Part shown: one piece after another, positions 47,331 to 57,731 of the stretch | How positions within the stretch are numbered: position 1 is the stretch's first letter | How the letters are laid out: each line of letters opens with the position of its first letter | The notes under the pieces: model-generated | Seen by the model: only the letters and a program-made list of their open reading frames with translations | Told to the model about the DNA's origin: nothing | Databases searched by the model: none | Source of the DNA: PSRJ01 sp963825305 | Lineage (GTDB): Bacteria > Acidobacteriota > Terriglobia > Bryobacterales > Bryobacteraceae | Reading direction: 5' to 3' | Assembly (NCBI GenBank): GCA_963825305.1 | Contig: CAWGTA010000012.1 | Location: forward strand, 248,001-312,000 | DNA length: 64,000 nucleotides | Made by a program: the position numbers and the translations under genes

Positions 47331-49892
47331 GGACCACGGTGATGGGTTCGTCGCCTCGTTGGCCGGGCGTAACACCCATGAGAAAACGTTGGCCGTCCGC
47401 GGTCACGTCCCAACCAGGGTTTGGGGAAGCAGCGAACAGTTGCTTGGGCACTCCGGGCTGAAATGCCGCGCCGGTCTCGTTCACATCTACCACCATCGGC
47501 GAAAAGTTGGCGTGGAAAATGATCTCCTTGCCGTCCGCACGCCACCTGGGCTGAGTACCCCCGTCCTTCGAGACCTGCCATTTGCCTGCGCCGAGAGACG
47601 GTCCCGAAGATCCCGAAACGCTGAATGGCCGAACGTAGATCTCATTCCGGCCCGATTCATTAGAGACGTATGCGATCCGGCGCATATCGGGCGAGAAATT
47701 CCCCTGGCTTCGTTGAACTCAGTTCCCAACAACAGTGCCGGCTTGCGATCGCCTTCGAGCGGCAGCACCCATAGGTCGCTGCCCGTCTTTGGCACGTTTC
47801 CGGTGAAGTAAAGCAAAAAGTGCCCGTCGCGGGACCAACTGGTCGGAATCTTGGTCTCGCCCGGCGTCTTTAGCAGTTCTTTCTCCTCGCCCGCACCGCT
47901 AGAAGCTTTTTCGTACAGGGTGTCCAGCGTGTTACCCGCTGCAAAGATGACGCGGCTTCCGTCCGGGGACCAGACTGGAGGCGAGCCCTGGCTTTGGCGG
48001 AAGGTGAGCCGCGTGCGGACGCCACGCGTAAACTCCAGCAGCCAGATATCGCCACGACTAACCACAGGAGCGTCGCGGACCGCAGCGCGCGTGCCATCCG
48101 GCGAAAGGACGAACCCGCCGTCCTGGTTGGCTTCACCGAACGATCCCATCACCTTCCCCTGCCGGTCGAACCAGGTGGGCCGGGAGCCGACCGCCGCAGA
48201 ACCTGTACGGTAGGCCAGAACTCCGCTGGGAGAGACGGAAAACATTGCGCTACTGAGGGCGATCCCGACGTGTTCGACCACCGGAACAGGGTCGCCGCGC
48301 AATTGCAGGCGGCCTTCATCGAATGGCTGAGCCATTAAAGTGCCGTCGCGCGCAAAGAACAAGTTTCCATCCGCGTAGTACGGGAGGCCGAAGGTGTTCG
48401 CCACGAGCCGCTCCCGAGATTGCTCCGCGGGCTTAGCGTCGAGAGAGCCCACATAGATTCCAAGAACATCGGGCGTTCCCCGGCGAAGGTATAGGAAGTG
48501 CTTTCCGTCCGGCAGGAAGGTAGGCTGCGAGTGGGCCGTCTCACCGCGAGAACGGTCCAGGGCGGTGACTTCGACTGGTATGCCGCCCGCGGCCGAGACC
48601 CGGCGCAGAGGACCTGATGCGCCATATGGGCCAAACACGATCCGCCCTCCCGGCTCCACGCGCCAGTACCCACGCGAACCGGTGACGAACACAAGGCTTG
48701 CGGCGGCCCGCCCGCAACCTCGATCTTCTTGAGTTGGGTTTCGACGGCGAATCCGAGGAACCGGCTGTCCGGCGACCAAAACGGCGCTCGTCCATTTTCG
48801 GTGCCAGACAGACGCCGCCACTCGAGCGTATCCAGGTCGTGAATCCAGAAGCCGCTCTGCTCCCCGGTGGCGTTGAAGACCATCTTGTGGCCATCGAGTG
48901 AAACCGATACGTACTCGTCGAAGGTCACGTTGTCGGGGAGCTTGACCTGGAAGCGAGCGGCGCGCGCGGGGGGCGCAGGCTTGGGCCACAACATCCACGC
49001 CGTTACGCCGAGCGCCACCACCAGCACGGCGGTAATCGCGGGCCACAACCACTGCCGATTCACGGGCGCCGGCGCCAGAGGTGCAGGCGTAACCGTCGAG
49101 ATCAATTCCAGCGCATGCTTCACGTCGCGCGCGGTTTGCCAGCGTTTATCCGGATCCTTTTCCAGACACGTCGCCAGCACTCGCTCCAGCGCGGGTGGCG
49201 AGAGGGGTTGCTGTTCACTGAGCGGCCGCGGCTGGTCCTTGAGAATCGATGCGACCAGGCTCGTCTTGGTCTTGCCCTCGAAGGCACGCTTGCCGGTGAT
49301 CAGCTCGTACAGCACCAGGCCAAAGGCGAAGATGTCGCTGCGCGCGTCGGCCTCCTCACCCTCGATCTGTTCCGGCGACATGTACTGCAGGGTGCCCAGA
49401 ACCGTTCCCTCGCTGGTTAGCGGCGTGGTCTCGGTTTCGCCCGGTGCGGCGGACTTGGCATGCTCGATCTTAGCTATCCCGAAATCGAGTATCTTGACTC
49501 CCGCCTTACCCACCAAGATATTGGCAGGCTTGAGATCGCGGTGCGTGATGCCCTTGCGATGCGCGGCGTCCAGGGCGTCCAGAATCTGCCCCGCCAGCAA
49601 GAGCGCCTCGTTCAAGGGCACCGGCCCTGCGAGCGGCTTGCCCTCGACGTACTCCATCACCAGATAGTCCGGTCCCACGTCGTAGAGCGAGCAGATGTGC
49701 CGGATGATTCAGCGCGGCGATAGCCTGAGCCTCGCGCTCAAAGCGTTCGCTGAAAGGTTTGAGGCTCTTCTTGATGGCGACGGTGCGATTCAGGCGCGTA
49801 TCGCGCGCCATCCACACTTCACCCATGCCGCCTTGCCCCAGCGGCCCAACGATCTCGTAGGGGCCCAGTTTATCGCCCACGGCGAGAGGCAT
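47302..49892 (-). CDS. membrane Ser/Thr protein kinase with PD40-type propeller (three frameshifts)
   Basis: This eukaryotic-like kinase of about 860 residues is typical of Acidobacteriota. The kinase domain has the glycine loop GPLGQGGMGEVWMARD, catalytic HRDLKPANI and DFGIAK, and SPEQIEGEE. A transmembrane segment follows (WLWPAITAVLVVALGVTAW). The outer part is a beta-propeller with WSPDSRFLGF, FLPDGKHFLY and VWSPDGSRVIFA repeats. The frame breaks near 49700 (one extra G; fixed, it reads NHPHICSLYDVG), near 48645 (one missing base) and near 47702 (one missing base; fixed, it reads ARGNFSPDMRRIAYV). Each change is one base at a homopolymer. The ends overlap the hydrolase gene by 29 bases. 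Confidence 0.85.
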
Positions 49893-50044
49893 GATTGGAA
49901 ACTATTCTAGCCTAAGCGGCCATACTCAAAAACTACGAGACGAATGGGCGGTGGAGTACGTTGTCCCCCTGAAAGGACCTGTAAGTGCGATAAATGAAAG
50001 GCTTTTCATGTAACATCGGCCGCTCGATAGTCATCATTGCTTGC

Positions 50045-50398
50045 ATGAGAACATTTGTATTAACTGCCCTTCTGGGCATCTTCGCATTGGCAGCATCGGC
50101 TGCCGACGTCACCGGGAAGTGGATGGCTCAAGTCCCCGGACGGAACGGAAACCAGGATGTAACTTTCAATTTGACGCAGGCAGGAAGCGGGCTCACCGGC
50201 ACCGTCACCACCGGGCAGGGCGATCAGCAGATCTCCGAAGGCAAGGTTGACGGCGACAATATTTCCTTCAAGGTGTCTTTCGAAGCTCGCGGAAATCAAA
50301 TCACACAAAACTACAAGGGCACGGTATCGGGCAGCGAGATCAAGTTCACGCGCGACGGTGGACGGGGCCCCATCGAGTTCACCGCCAAGAAGCAGTAG
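50045..50398 (+). CDS. small secreted hypothetical protein
   Basis: This 117-residue protein has a signal peptide (MRTFVLTALLGIFALAASA) and then a repeated small beta-structure: KWMAQVPGRNGNQDVTFNLT, GTVTTGQGDQQISEGKVDGD and GTVSGSEIKFTRDG. The pattern resembles a family of small secreted proteins common in Acidobacteriota, in which a domain is duplicated across the length; its function is unknown. The ATG at 50045 was chosen for the signal peptide; an upstream in-frame ATG at 49994 would add 17 polar residues before it. A GC-rich hairpin follows the stop. Confidence 0.75.
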   Translation: MRTFVLTALLGIFALAASAADVTGKWMAQVPGRNGNQDVTFNLTQAGSGLTGTVTTGQGDQQISEGKVDGDNISFKVSFEARGNQITQNYKGTVSGSEIKFTRDGGRGPIEFTAKKQ

Positions 50399-50428
50399 CG
50401 CCCCACGGGTCCCCACCGGGCTGCCTGG

Positions 50429-50479
50429 CGCAGCGGCCACAGGCCGCGTTGTTTTCGCGCGTGGCCTGTTGCCGCGCTG
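50429..50479. terminator. possible hairpin terminator
   Basis: CGCAGCGGCCACAGGCCGCG and the following GTGGCCTGTTGCCGCGCTGG form an imperfect stem around a TTGTTTTCGC loop, 30 bases after the stop at 50398. There is no T-run, so rho-independent action is uncertain. Confidence 0.3.
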
Positions 50480-50590
50480 GTCAGGGGGCGGGCGTCTACC
50501 AAAGTCAACCCCACGCAGTTTTCTCCTACACCCTTCTTCTTCAATAATCTGGCGGACTTCTGCCGATAAGGAAAGATAGAGGAGCGCCTG

Positions 50591-53500
50591 ATGGCCTGGA
50601 AGTGTGGCTCTGCGCCTGGCATCATTCTGATGCTGGCGTGCAGCGTCACCGGAGTTGCGCAGCAGTACAGTTTCCGGCATTACGGGGCAGCGGAAGGGCT
50701 CCAGAATATGGTCATCCTTTCCTTGGCCCAGGACCGCGCCGGTTATATTTGGGCGGGTTCCGAAGGCGGCTTGTACCGCTACGATGGGACGCGGTTCCGT
50801 CTGATTGGGCCGGCCGATGGGATGCCGTGCGCGACCGAAATTCACACCCTCTACGTGGCGGCCGATGGCGCCTTGTGGACTAATGCCTGCAACGAGATTT
50901 TTCGCTTTGATGGCCAGTCCTTCCATTCCATACCCGGGCTCGCCGGCCCGCTCGCGGGGATACAACGCATCGCGGAAGATGTAGATGGTCATGTGGTGGT
51001 GTCGACCACTACCGGCCTGCACGAGGTCTTGCCCGCTGGCGGCGGTTCCTTCACCGTTCGCCCCTATCGCCTGCCTGCCGATCTCGCAGGCAAAACGATG
51101 CACGGAATCCTGCGGCACGGCTCGCAACTCTGGTTCGGCTGCGACCTCCATCTGTGCGTCGAAGACGGCGGCCGTATCTCGGTTTTCGGGCCGGAGAGCG
51201 GATTGCCGGAAGACTCCTGGGACGGGATTGCCATCTCCCCCGATGGAACGGTTTGGGTTCGCAGCCCCAGCCAGCTGTACCACAAGCCACCGGGCGAAGC
51301 TCGCCTGATCGAAGAAAAACCGGGCCTGGGTTCCAGCATGTTCTGGGGCGCCATCACCGTTACCCGCGATGGATCGGTGATGGTTCCCACCGACCGCGGG
51401 CTGGCGATTCGAAGCGCGGCAGGGTGGACGATGGTGGACCGCACGCGGGGTTTGCGCAGCGCCGTGATCAGTAGCGCATTAGAGGATCGCGGGGGTTCTT
51501 TGTGGATCGGCCTGATCGGTGCCGGCATGGCCCGCTGGCTCGGCAGAGGCGAATGGGAATCCTGGACCATGGCGCAGGGCTTACCTTCGGATTTGATCTG
51601 GAGTATCCAGCGGGATCGAAAAGGGGCCCTCTGGGTGGGGACTTCGCAGGGCCTGGCTCGCCTGGACGGGCAGGCGCAGCCCACCATCTGGAGCAAGAAG
51701 GACGGCCTCGGAGGCGACAACGTCCGATGGCTGGGCGAGACCTCCGACGGCTCCATCTGGGCGGTAACCAAACCGGGGGGTCTGGCGCGCATCCAACCGG
51801 CAACCGGAAAAATCCATTTGCTCACTGCCGCGGACCTGGATTGCGGCAGCATGGCGCGCGGTTATGTCGACCGTTTGGAGCGTCTCTGGCTGGCCACCTC
51901 GTGCGGAGTCTTCCTCAACGAACGGCCGGCTGTTTCGGATCACTTCATTCGCATCGATCAACCAGCACCGCTCCAGCGCGGGGCCTGGTCAATCACCATG
52001 GATCGCGGCGGAGCGATCTGGATCACCAATAAAGATGGGCTCTGGCGCGTGCGCGACGGCATGTGGCGCCACTACGGAAAAGCCGAAGGCCTCTTGAGCG
52101 ACGATGCGTACATCCCGGCGCTTGCACCGGACGGCGCACTGTGGCTGCGGCACCGGTTGGATGCCGGCATCGAGCGGTTGGAGCTTTCCGGCGACCGCAT
52201 TGTGCGCGCCGAAGCGATCGTGCCCGAGCGACCCCAAATCCAGTGACGTCACCGCGTTTCACGGCTTCGACGCATCGGGCAATTTTTGGCGGGGCGGCGC
52301 CGGCGGCGTGGCCGTGCGGAGCGCGGGCGCCTGGACGCAAATGTCCACCGAAGACGGCTTGATCTGGAACGACTGCGACGGCGAAGCATTCTGGGCCGAC
52401 TCCGATGGTGGTGTGTGGATCGGCACCAGCAGCGGTCTGGCGCACTACCGGCCGAGTTCCGGTGTGCCCGGCGCGCCCGCAGCCGATCCCGTAATTACGC
52501 ATCTCCAAATCAACCATCGGCCGCGGCTCGTGAGGGCGGAATTTTCCTCGCTCAACTACAAGTACGAACAGCTGGTCCACTTTGCCTACCGGCTGGATGA
52601 CGGTTTGTGGACCGATACGGCGGAGCGTGTCGTGTCCGTGGCGGGACTTGGACCGGGCCATCACCGTTTGGAAATCCGGTCGCATGTTCGCGATTCGGCG
52701 GCTTCTCCCAGGATCGCGGTAGCGGATTTCCAGATGGAGCCGATGTGGTATCGAAACCTGGTGGCTACGGTGCCTGATGCTCGTAGCCAGCGGGGCCGGC
52801 GTGTGGGGTGTCGTTCTCTGGAGGCATCGGTTACTGGAGCGCCGAAACCGCGAACTGGAGAGCGCCGTCCACCAACGCACGGCTGAGCTGGAGACAGAAC
52901 GCACCAAGGTGTTGGAAGAAAAGAGACGGGCCGACCAGGCCAGCGAAGCCAAGGGCCTCTTTCTGGCGCACATGAGCCACGAAATTCGGACGCCGCTCAA
53001 CGGCGTGGTCGGATTGAGCAGACTGCTCGAAGACATGTCGGATCCCGCCGAGGCGTTGGAAACCGTCCGGGTGATCCGCTCCTCCGCCGACAGCCTGCTG
53101 AAGGTGGTCAATGACGTTCTGGATTTCTCCAAAATCGAAGCCGGGAAACTGGACCTGGACATTACCCCGTTCTCACTGCGACGCTGCATCGAGGAAAGTA
53201 TCGGACCTGTTCCGGGCCCAGGCCGCGGAAAAGGGCTTGCGGCTCGAAAGCAACTTTGCGGCGGGCTTGCCGTTATGGGTCGCGGGAGACAGTGTACGGT
53301 TGCGGCAGGTCCTGGTCAACCTCATCTCGAACGCCGTGAAGTTCACCGGTTCCGGAGAGGTTACGGTTTCCGCTGGCTGTCGCACGGCGCAAGAGCCAGG
53401 CTCGTACTCAAGTCGCCATCGAGGTGCATGATACCGGCATTGGAATCGATCCGGATCATCTGTCCCGCTTGTTTTCTTCGTTCAGCCAGGCGGATGCTTC

Positions 53501-54152
53501 CATCAGTCGCCGCTACGGAGGCACCGGTCTGGGATTGGCCATCTCCAAGCAACTGGTGGAACTGATGGGCGGCGCCATGCGTGTGGAATCGCAGCCCGGT
53601 GAGGGGACCAGCTTCCGGTTCACCGTCCTGTTGGCGCCCGCTCAAGAACCGGCGCCGGCGCACATAGCGCATGTTCCCATCCAAAATGCAGCCAGCCTGA
53701 AGGTATTGGTTGCGGAAGACAACCCGGTGAATCGGCGAGTCGTTCTGAAGATGCTGGAGAAACTGGGCGTGCGCGCGGACGTCGTAACCGACGGGTCGCA
53801 AGCGATTGCCGCGACCGCCAGGATTCATTACGACCTGGTTCTGATGGATGTGGAGATGCCGGAGGTGAATGGTTTGGCCGCAACCGAGGAAATTCGCAAG
53901 AGCCTTCCCGCCGATGGTCAGCCAGCTATCTTCGGCCTCACGGCCCACGCCACGACGGAGTATCGCGACATCTGCCTGCGCGCCGGCATGAATGGATGCT
54001 TGACGAAACCGCTGGACCGGGACAAGCTGCGAGATGTTGTCGCCGGCCTCTCTGCGCTTCACGGCGGCGATTGCGGGCTGGTGCCGAGCGGTAGCTCTAG
54101 CGGGGCGGGCAGGGCCGCGGATTCCAACCCGCTGCGGCCTTCTGCCGTTTAA
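50591..54152 (+). CDS. Reg_prop-type hybrid sensor histidine kinase (four frameshifts)
   Basis: This two-component hybrid of about 1186 residues has a signal peptide, a long beta-propeller of Reg_prop blades (for example RAGYIWAGSEGGLYRYDG, GALWVGTSQGLARLDG, GGVWIGTSSGLAHYRP), a YYY domain, one transmembrane segment (LVASGAGVWGVVLW), HisKA (FLAHMSHEIRTPLNG), HATPase (NLISNAVKFTGSGEV; DTGIGIDPDHL; YGGTGLGLAISKQL) and a receiver (LVLMDVEMPEVNG). No AraC output domain is present. The frame breaks near 52232, 52773, 53202 and 53396. At each point removing one base of a short run restores the family sequence (for example VLMLVASGAGVW at 52773). The ATG follows AGAGGAG. Confidence 0.85.
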
Positions 54153-54357
54153 TTGAAACGCCGGCCACGCCGAGGGCTTGAGCCGGTACCGAACAAACCG
54201 CCGCCAGTTGACCGCTGAGAGACCAGTACGAACAGTTTAATGATCCCGTCCGGCGTGCCAGTGGTGACACTCCAGTGACACTCGTGTCGACCGAACGTAG
54301 CGCGGTCGTTGCAAGCAGGACAGCCGAGGGGAGCAACTCTGATTGATAGCAAGAACC

Positions 54358-54386
54358 TTGCATCTGGTTTCTTAATTGCTTATTAA
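54358..54386 (+). promoter_or_regulatory. candidate sigma-70 promoter of the DyP-encapsulin operon
   Basis: TTGCAT at 54358-54363 and TATTAA at 54381-54386 are separated by 17 bases, the ideal spacing. Transcription would start near 54393, about 43 bases before the peroxidase ATG. The rest of the 283-base gap after the hybrid kinase holds no gene that I can see. Confidence 0.4.
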
Positions 54387-54435
54387 GGAGTCTAGCGAAC
54401 AGCGAAATGCTGTGTGCCCTGCTAGGATAATCCAG

Positions 54436-55533
54436 ATGAAGCCCGATCCGATAAGCGCGACTCAAGCGGAACGCGGCTTGCGGGCCATTGCACAGCCGGT
54501 GGCCGCGCCGCTCACCCGCACCGCAATCTTTCTGGTCGCGACACTAAACCCAGGCTTCGACAATCGAGCTACCCTGCGGTCGTTCTGCGGAGACCTCGCG
54601 GCGTTGGTGCGAGCAGTGGAATTTCGCTACCTGGAAGGGGGCCTCTCCTGCGTCGTGGGCTTTGGGTCCGACGCGTGGGACCGACTCTTTGGATCGCCGC
54701 GGCCGGCGAAGCTTCATCCGTTTCGGGAGATTCGCGCAGGAGCGCGCCATGCGGTTTCCACGCCAGGCGACTTGCTGTTCCACATCCGCGCGAAGCGTAT
54801 GGATCTGTGCTTTGAACTCGCGATGCAGATCATGGCTCGTCTCGGTGATCTTGTGTCGCCGGCAGACGAAGTGCAGGGCTTCCGTTACTTTGACGACCGC
54901 GATCTGATGGGTTTCGTCGACGGGACGGAGAATCCGAGGGGCGAGGCAGTGATCGATGCAGTGATCGTCGGCGACGAGGATGCGGCGTTCGCCGGCGGCA
55001 GCTACGTCATCGTGCAGAAATATCTCCACGATCTTGACGGATGGAATGCGCTGTCCACGGAGGCGCAGGAGCGAATTATCGGCCGCACGAAACTGTCGGA
55101 CATCGAATTGGACGATTCCATCAAGCCAACCTCAGCGCACAACGCACTCACAACCATCGTCGAGGACGGGAAAGAGGTCAAGATCCTGCGCGACAACATG
55201 CCTTTCGGCCGGGCCGGGTACGGTGAATTTGGCACCTATTTCATCGGCTACAGCCGTTCGCCCCATACCATCGAACAGATGCTCGAAAACATGTTCGTTG
55301 GCCGGCCGCCCGGCAATTACGACCGGCTGCTCGATTTCAGCCACGCCGTCACCGGCAACCTTTTTTTTGCTCCGTCCCTAACATTTCTGGAAGCCCTGGG
55401 CGAGGACCCGCCCGCCGCAGTTGCTGAGCCTCTTGTAGAGCCAGCGGCGGTCGAGGGCCCTCTCTCCACCCCGCGGCGGAGCGACGGTTCGCTGGGCATT
55501 GGTTCCCTCAAAGGAGAAATTCCGCATGAATAA
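54436..55533 (+). CDS. dye-decolourising peroxidase (DyP), encapsulin cargo
   Basis: DyP oxidises substrates with hydrogen peroxide using haem. The 365-residue protein has the family motif GFVDGTENP with the distal Asp, and the distal Arg is in ILRDNMPFG. The haem-ligand region is the ferredoxin-like second half. The C-terminus ends LGIGSLKGEIPHE after a Pro/Ala/Glu linker, which matches the encapsulin cargo-loading peptide (core GSLxIGSLKG). The encapsulin gene overlaps the last 8 bases, so the two are co-translated and the peroxidase is almost certainly packaged inside the shell. The ATG at 54436 follows AGGATAA; an in-frame start at 54376 lies inside the candidate promoter. Confidence 0.93.
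   Translation: MKPDPISATQAERGLRAIAQPVAAPLTRTAIFLVATLNPGFDNRATLRSFCGDLAALVRAVEFRYLEGGLSCVVGFGSDAWDRLFGSPRPAKLHPFREIRAGARHAVSTPGDLLFHIRAKRMDLCFELAMQIMARLGDLVSPADEVQGFRYFDDRDLMGFVDGTENPRGEAVIDAVIVGDEDAAFAGGSYVIVQKYLHDLDGWNALSTEAQERIIGRTKLSDIELDDSIKPTSAHNALTTIVEDGKEVKILRDNMPFGRAGYGEFGTYFIGYSRSPHTIEQMLENMFVGRPPGNYDRLLDFSHAVTGNLFFAPSLTFLEALGEDPPAAVAEPLVEPAAVEGPLSTPRRSDGSLGIGSLKGEIPHE
55489..55530 (+). other. encapsulin cargo-loading peptide of DyP
   Basis: The last 14 residues, SLGIGSLKGEIPHE, follow a flexible linker (AVAEPLVEPAAVEG, then RRSDG). The core IGSLKG is the known targeting signal that binds the inner face of family 1 encapsulins. Confidence 0.85.
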
Positions 55534-56344
55534 TCTGCACCGCGAGCTAGCGCCCATTTCCGATGCGGCGTGGGCTCAGATTGAAGAGGAAACAGCTCGC
55601 ACGTTCAAACGTTACCTCGCCGGACGGCGTGTGGTCGACGTGCGGGGACCGGCAGGCGCTGCTCTCTCAGCAATCGGCACTGGCCATCTGCGCCCGATTG
55701 CCAGCATGAAGGAGGGCATTGTGGCCAGACAGCGCGAGGTGAAGGCCCTGGTGGAGTTGCGTTTTCCTTTTGAACTCGATCGCCAGGCGATCGACGACGT
55801 CGAACGCGGCGCCAACGACTCGGATTGGCAACCAGCGAAGGACGCAGCACGCCAGATCGCCTTTGCCGAGGACAGTGCGGTTTTTGAGGGCTACACGGCA
55901 GCCGAAATCGTGGGAATTCGTCAGGGGACAAGCAATCCGAAGATGCCCCTTCCGGCCGACGTTCGCCAGTACCCGGATGCCATTGCTCAAGCCTTGAGCC
56001 AATTGAGGCTCGTCGGTGTAAATGGCCCCTACACTGTTCTGCTGGGAGCCGCGGCTTATACCGCACTCGCTGAAACCAGCGATCAGGGTTATCCGGTGCT
56101 GGAGCACGTCAAGCGCCTCGTCGACGATAAAATCATTTGGGCGCCTGCCATAGACGGAGCTTTTGTAGTGACCACGCGTGGCGGTGATTTCGAGCTGCAC
56201 ATCGGCCAGGACGTCTCCATCGGCTACCTGAGCCACACCGAGGATGCTGTCCGGCTCTATCTGCAGGAGACCTTCACGTTCCTGCTGCTCACCTCAGAGG
56301 CAGCAGTCGCGCTGACTCCGTCCGCGAAAGCAGCCACGACCTGA
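55526..56344 (+). CDS. encapsulin shell protein (family 1)
   Basis: This 272-residue protein has the HK97-type encapsulin fold of family 1 (linocin/CFP29-like). The N-terminus MNNLHRELAPISDAAW matches the family start (LxRELAPIxxxAWxxIexEA). Further family blocks are FPFELDRQAIDDVERGAND, the E-loop region around residues 60-80 and IGQDVSIGYLSHTEDAVRLY near the C-terminus. Sixty or more copies form a nanocompartment. It starts inside the DyP gene (8-base overlap), so shell and cargo are made together. The length is normal. A DyP-loaded compartment is thought to act in oxidative-stress defence. Confidence 0.94.
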   Translation: MNNLHRELAPISDAAWAQIEEETARTFKRYLAGRRVVDVRGPAGAALSAIGTGHLRPIASMKEGIVARQREVKALVELRFPFELDRQAIDDVERGANDSDWQPAKDAARQIAFAEDSAVFEGYTAAEIVGIRQGTSNPKMPLPADVRQYPDAIAQALSQLRLVGVNGPYTVLLGAAAYTALAETSDQGYPVLEHVKRLVDDKIIWAPAIDGAFVVTTRGGDFELHIGQDVSIGYLSHTEDAVRLYLQETFTFLLLTSEAAVALTPSAKAATT

Positions 56345-56414
56345 TATCGGAGCCTGGATTCCGAAGGGACCGGCCGCAACGGCGCATATTGCCAGGCCGC
56401 CCTCGCGCGGACAA

Positions 56415-57287
56415 GTGGGCCTTGGCAAGCGCACGTCAAGGGTGATTTTTCTGAGAGAGGTGCCGATCATAAGTCGAGAGTTTATCCTTTTGACGCTCGG
56501 AGCGCTGCTTGCCTCAGCCCCTGTCGCGCAGACATCTGATCCATGGAAACTGGTGTGGTCTGACGAGTTCGATCATGACGGCAGACCCGATCCCACCAAG
56601 TGGACCTACGAAACCGGTTTCGTTCGGAACGAGGAGTTGCAGTGGTATCAGCGCGAGAATGCCTGGTGCGAGAAAGGACTGCTGATTATCGAGGGTCGAC
56701 GAGAACGGAAGAAGAATCCAAACTTCGAGCCTGATAGCCGCAATTGGACTACCAGCCGGGAGTACGCGGAGTACACGTCAGCGAGCTTGACCACAAAGGG
56801 AATGACGAGCTGGCGCTACGGGCGGTTCGAGATGCGCGGCCGCATAGATACGCGATCGGGCCTGTGGCCTGCGTTTTGGACGACGGGTGTAGAAGACCGT
56901 TGGCCGAACAACGGCGAAATCGACATTATGGAGTACTATCGAGGCACGCTGCTGGCGAACCTGATCTGGGCGGGGCAGGGACACACGACCTCGTTCACAA
57001 GGCGAAAGCTGATCACGTCGTTCGCCGATCCGGAATGGGCCAGCAAGTTCCACATCTGGCGAATGGATTGGGATGAGCATCGTATCGTTATCAGTGTGGA
57101 CGGGGAGGTACTCAACGAATCCGACTTATCTCAGGCAGCGAATCCCGATGGCAAAAACGGCTTTCGGCAGCCACACTCGATTATTCTGAATCTGGCAATC
57201 GGTGGGACTGCCGGGGGCGACCCGTCCGCGACCGAACTCCCAGCGCGGCTCGAAGTCGACTACGTACGGATTTATCAGAAGCGATAG
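56415..57287 (+). CDS. secreted GH16 family beta-glucanase
   Basis: Glycoside hydrolase family 16 enzymes cleave beta-1,3/1,4-glucans or related galactans. The protein has a signal peptide (LLTLGALLASAPVAQ) and a single GH16 fold. The catalytic motif NGEIDIMEYY has the E-x-D-x-x-E triad. Surrounding blocks YGRFEMRGRIDTRSGLWPAF and FHIWRMDWDEHRIVISVDGE are those of laminarinase-like members. The reading starts at GTG 56415; GTG 56442 or 56460 would also give the signal peptide, and none has a clear ribosome-binding site, so the start is open. It lies 70 bases after the encapsulin gene but is probably a separate unit. Confidence 0.9.
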   Translation: MGLGKRTSRVIFLREVPIISREFILLTLGALLASAPVAQTSDPWKLVWSDEFDHDGRPDPTKWTYETGFVRNEELQWYQRENAWCEKGLLIIEGRRERKKNPNFEPDSRNWTTSREYAEYTSASLTTKGMTSWRYGRFEMRGRIDTRSGLWPAFWTTGVEDRWPNNGEIDIMEYYRGTLLANLIWAGQGHTTSFTRRKLITSFADPEWASKFHIWRMDWDEHRIVISVDGEVLNESDLSQAANPDGKNGFRQPHSIILNLAIGGTAGGDPSATELPARLEVDYVRIYQKR

Positions 57288-57358
57288 GGCAGGGTCAGAG
57301 GCGCATCGGCGGTTTTTCGCGCCGCAGGTTGCATCAGCCGTAAGAGAATTGGGAAGAG

Positions 57359-57439
57359 CTGCTCCTGCCGGAGATTGAGCGGCAGCAGAAGCTGGGCAAC
57401 GAAGTTGTGTTCCGGGCCGACGCGGCTTTCGCTAACACC
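57359..57439 (+). pseudogene. IS1380-type transposase remnant
   Basis: About 27 codons read LLLPEIERQQ and then NEVVFRADAAFANTRR. This resembles the DDE block of IS1380-family transposases (VxFRxDAAFAxP), with the catalytic Asp. The family continuation is lost after that. It is a short remnant of an insertion sequence. Confidence 0.6.
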
Positions 57440-57518
57440 AGAAGGCCGCTGAAAAAGCCCGACGACCGCTTGCTCACGCGCGGCTCGGAAACACTACATC
57501 GAGTTTGCAGGCAGTTAC

Positions 57519-57548
57519 GGAACCGCGACCGTAAGGGAGCGGTGGTTC
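57519..57548. repeat. single arm of repeat family R3
   Basis: GGAACCGCGACCGTAAGGGA and the GCGGTGGTT that follows resemble the right arm of the R3 inverted repeat at 7408-7436. No left arm is nearby, so the partner may have been lost. The group II intron ends about 12 bases further on. Confidence 0.5.
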
Positions 57549-57598
57549 GGCAGGCTTTTGTCGCGGTAGGGACGCCGGTTACCCGGCGCCCCCCGCCC

Positions 57599-57632
57599 AG
57601 ATCCGCACGTGCAGGATTCCTGCATGCGGCTC
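57599..57632 (-). ncRNA. group II intron domain V
   Basis: On the minus strand this 34-base element begins GAGCCGCATGCAGGAATCCT and closes with GCACGTGCGGATCT. It folds into the domain V hairpin, with the AGC-type catalytic base at the 5' side and the two-base bulge. It is the most conserved part of the ribozyme and confirms the intron. Confidence 0.85.
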
Positions 57633-57731
57633 CTACCGCGGATGCCTAGCGTCAAAGCGCAAGTTCGGATACGGATGGAGGATTTTGGGAATGGGAAGCC
57701 AAGGATCGGCAACGATCGAGCCGCTCCCACG

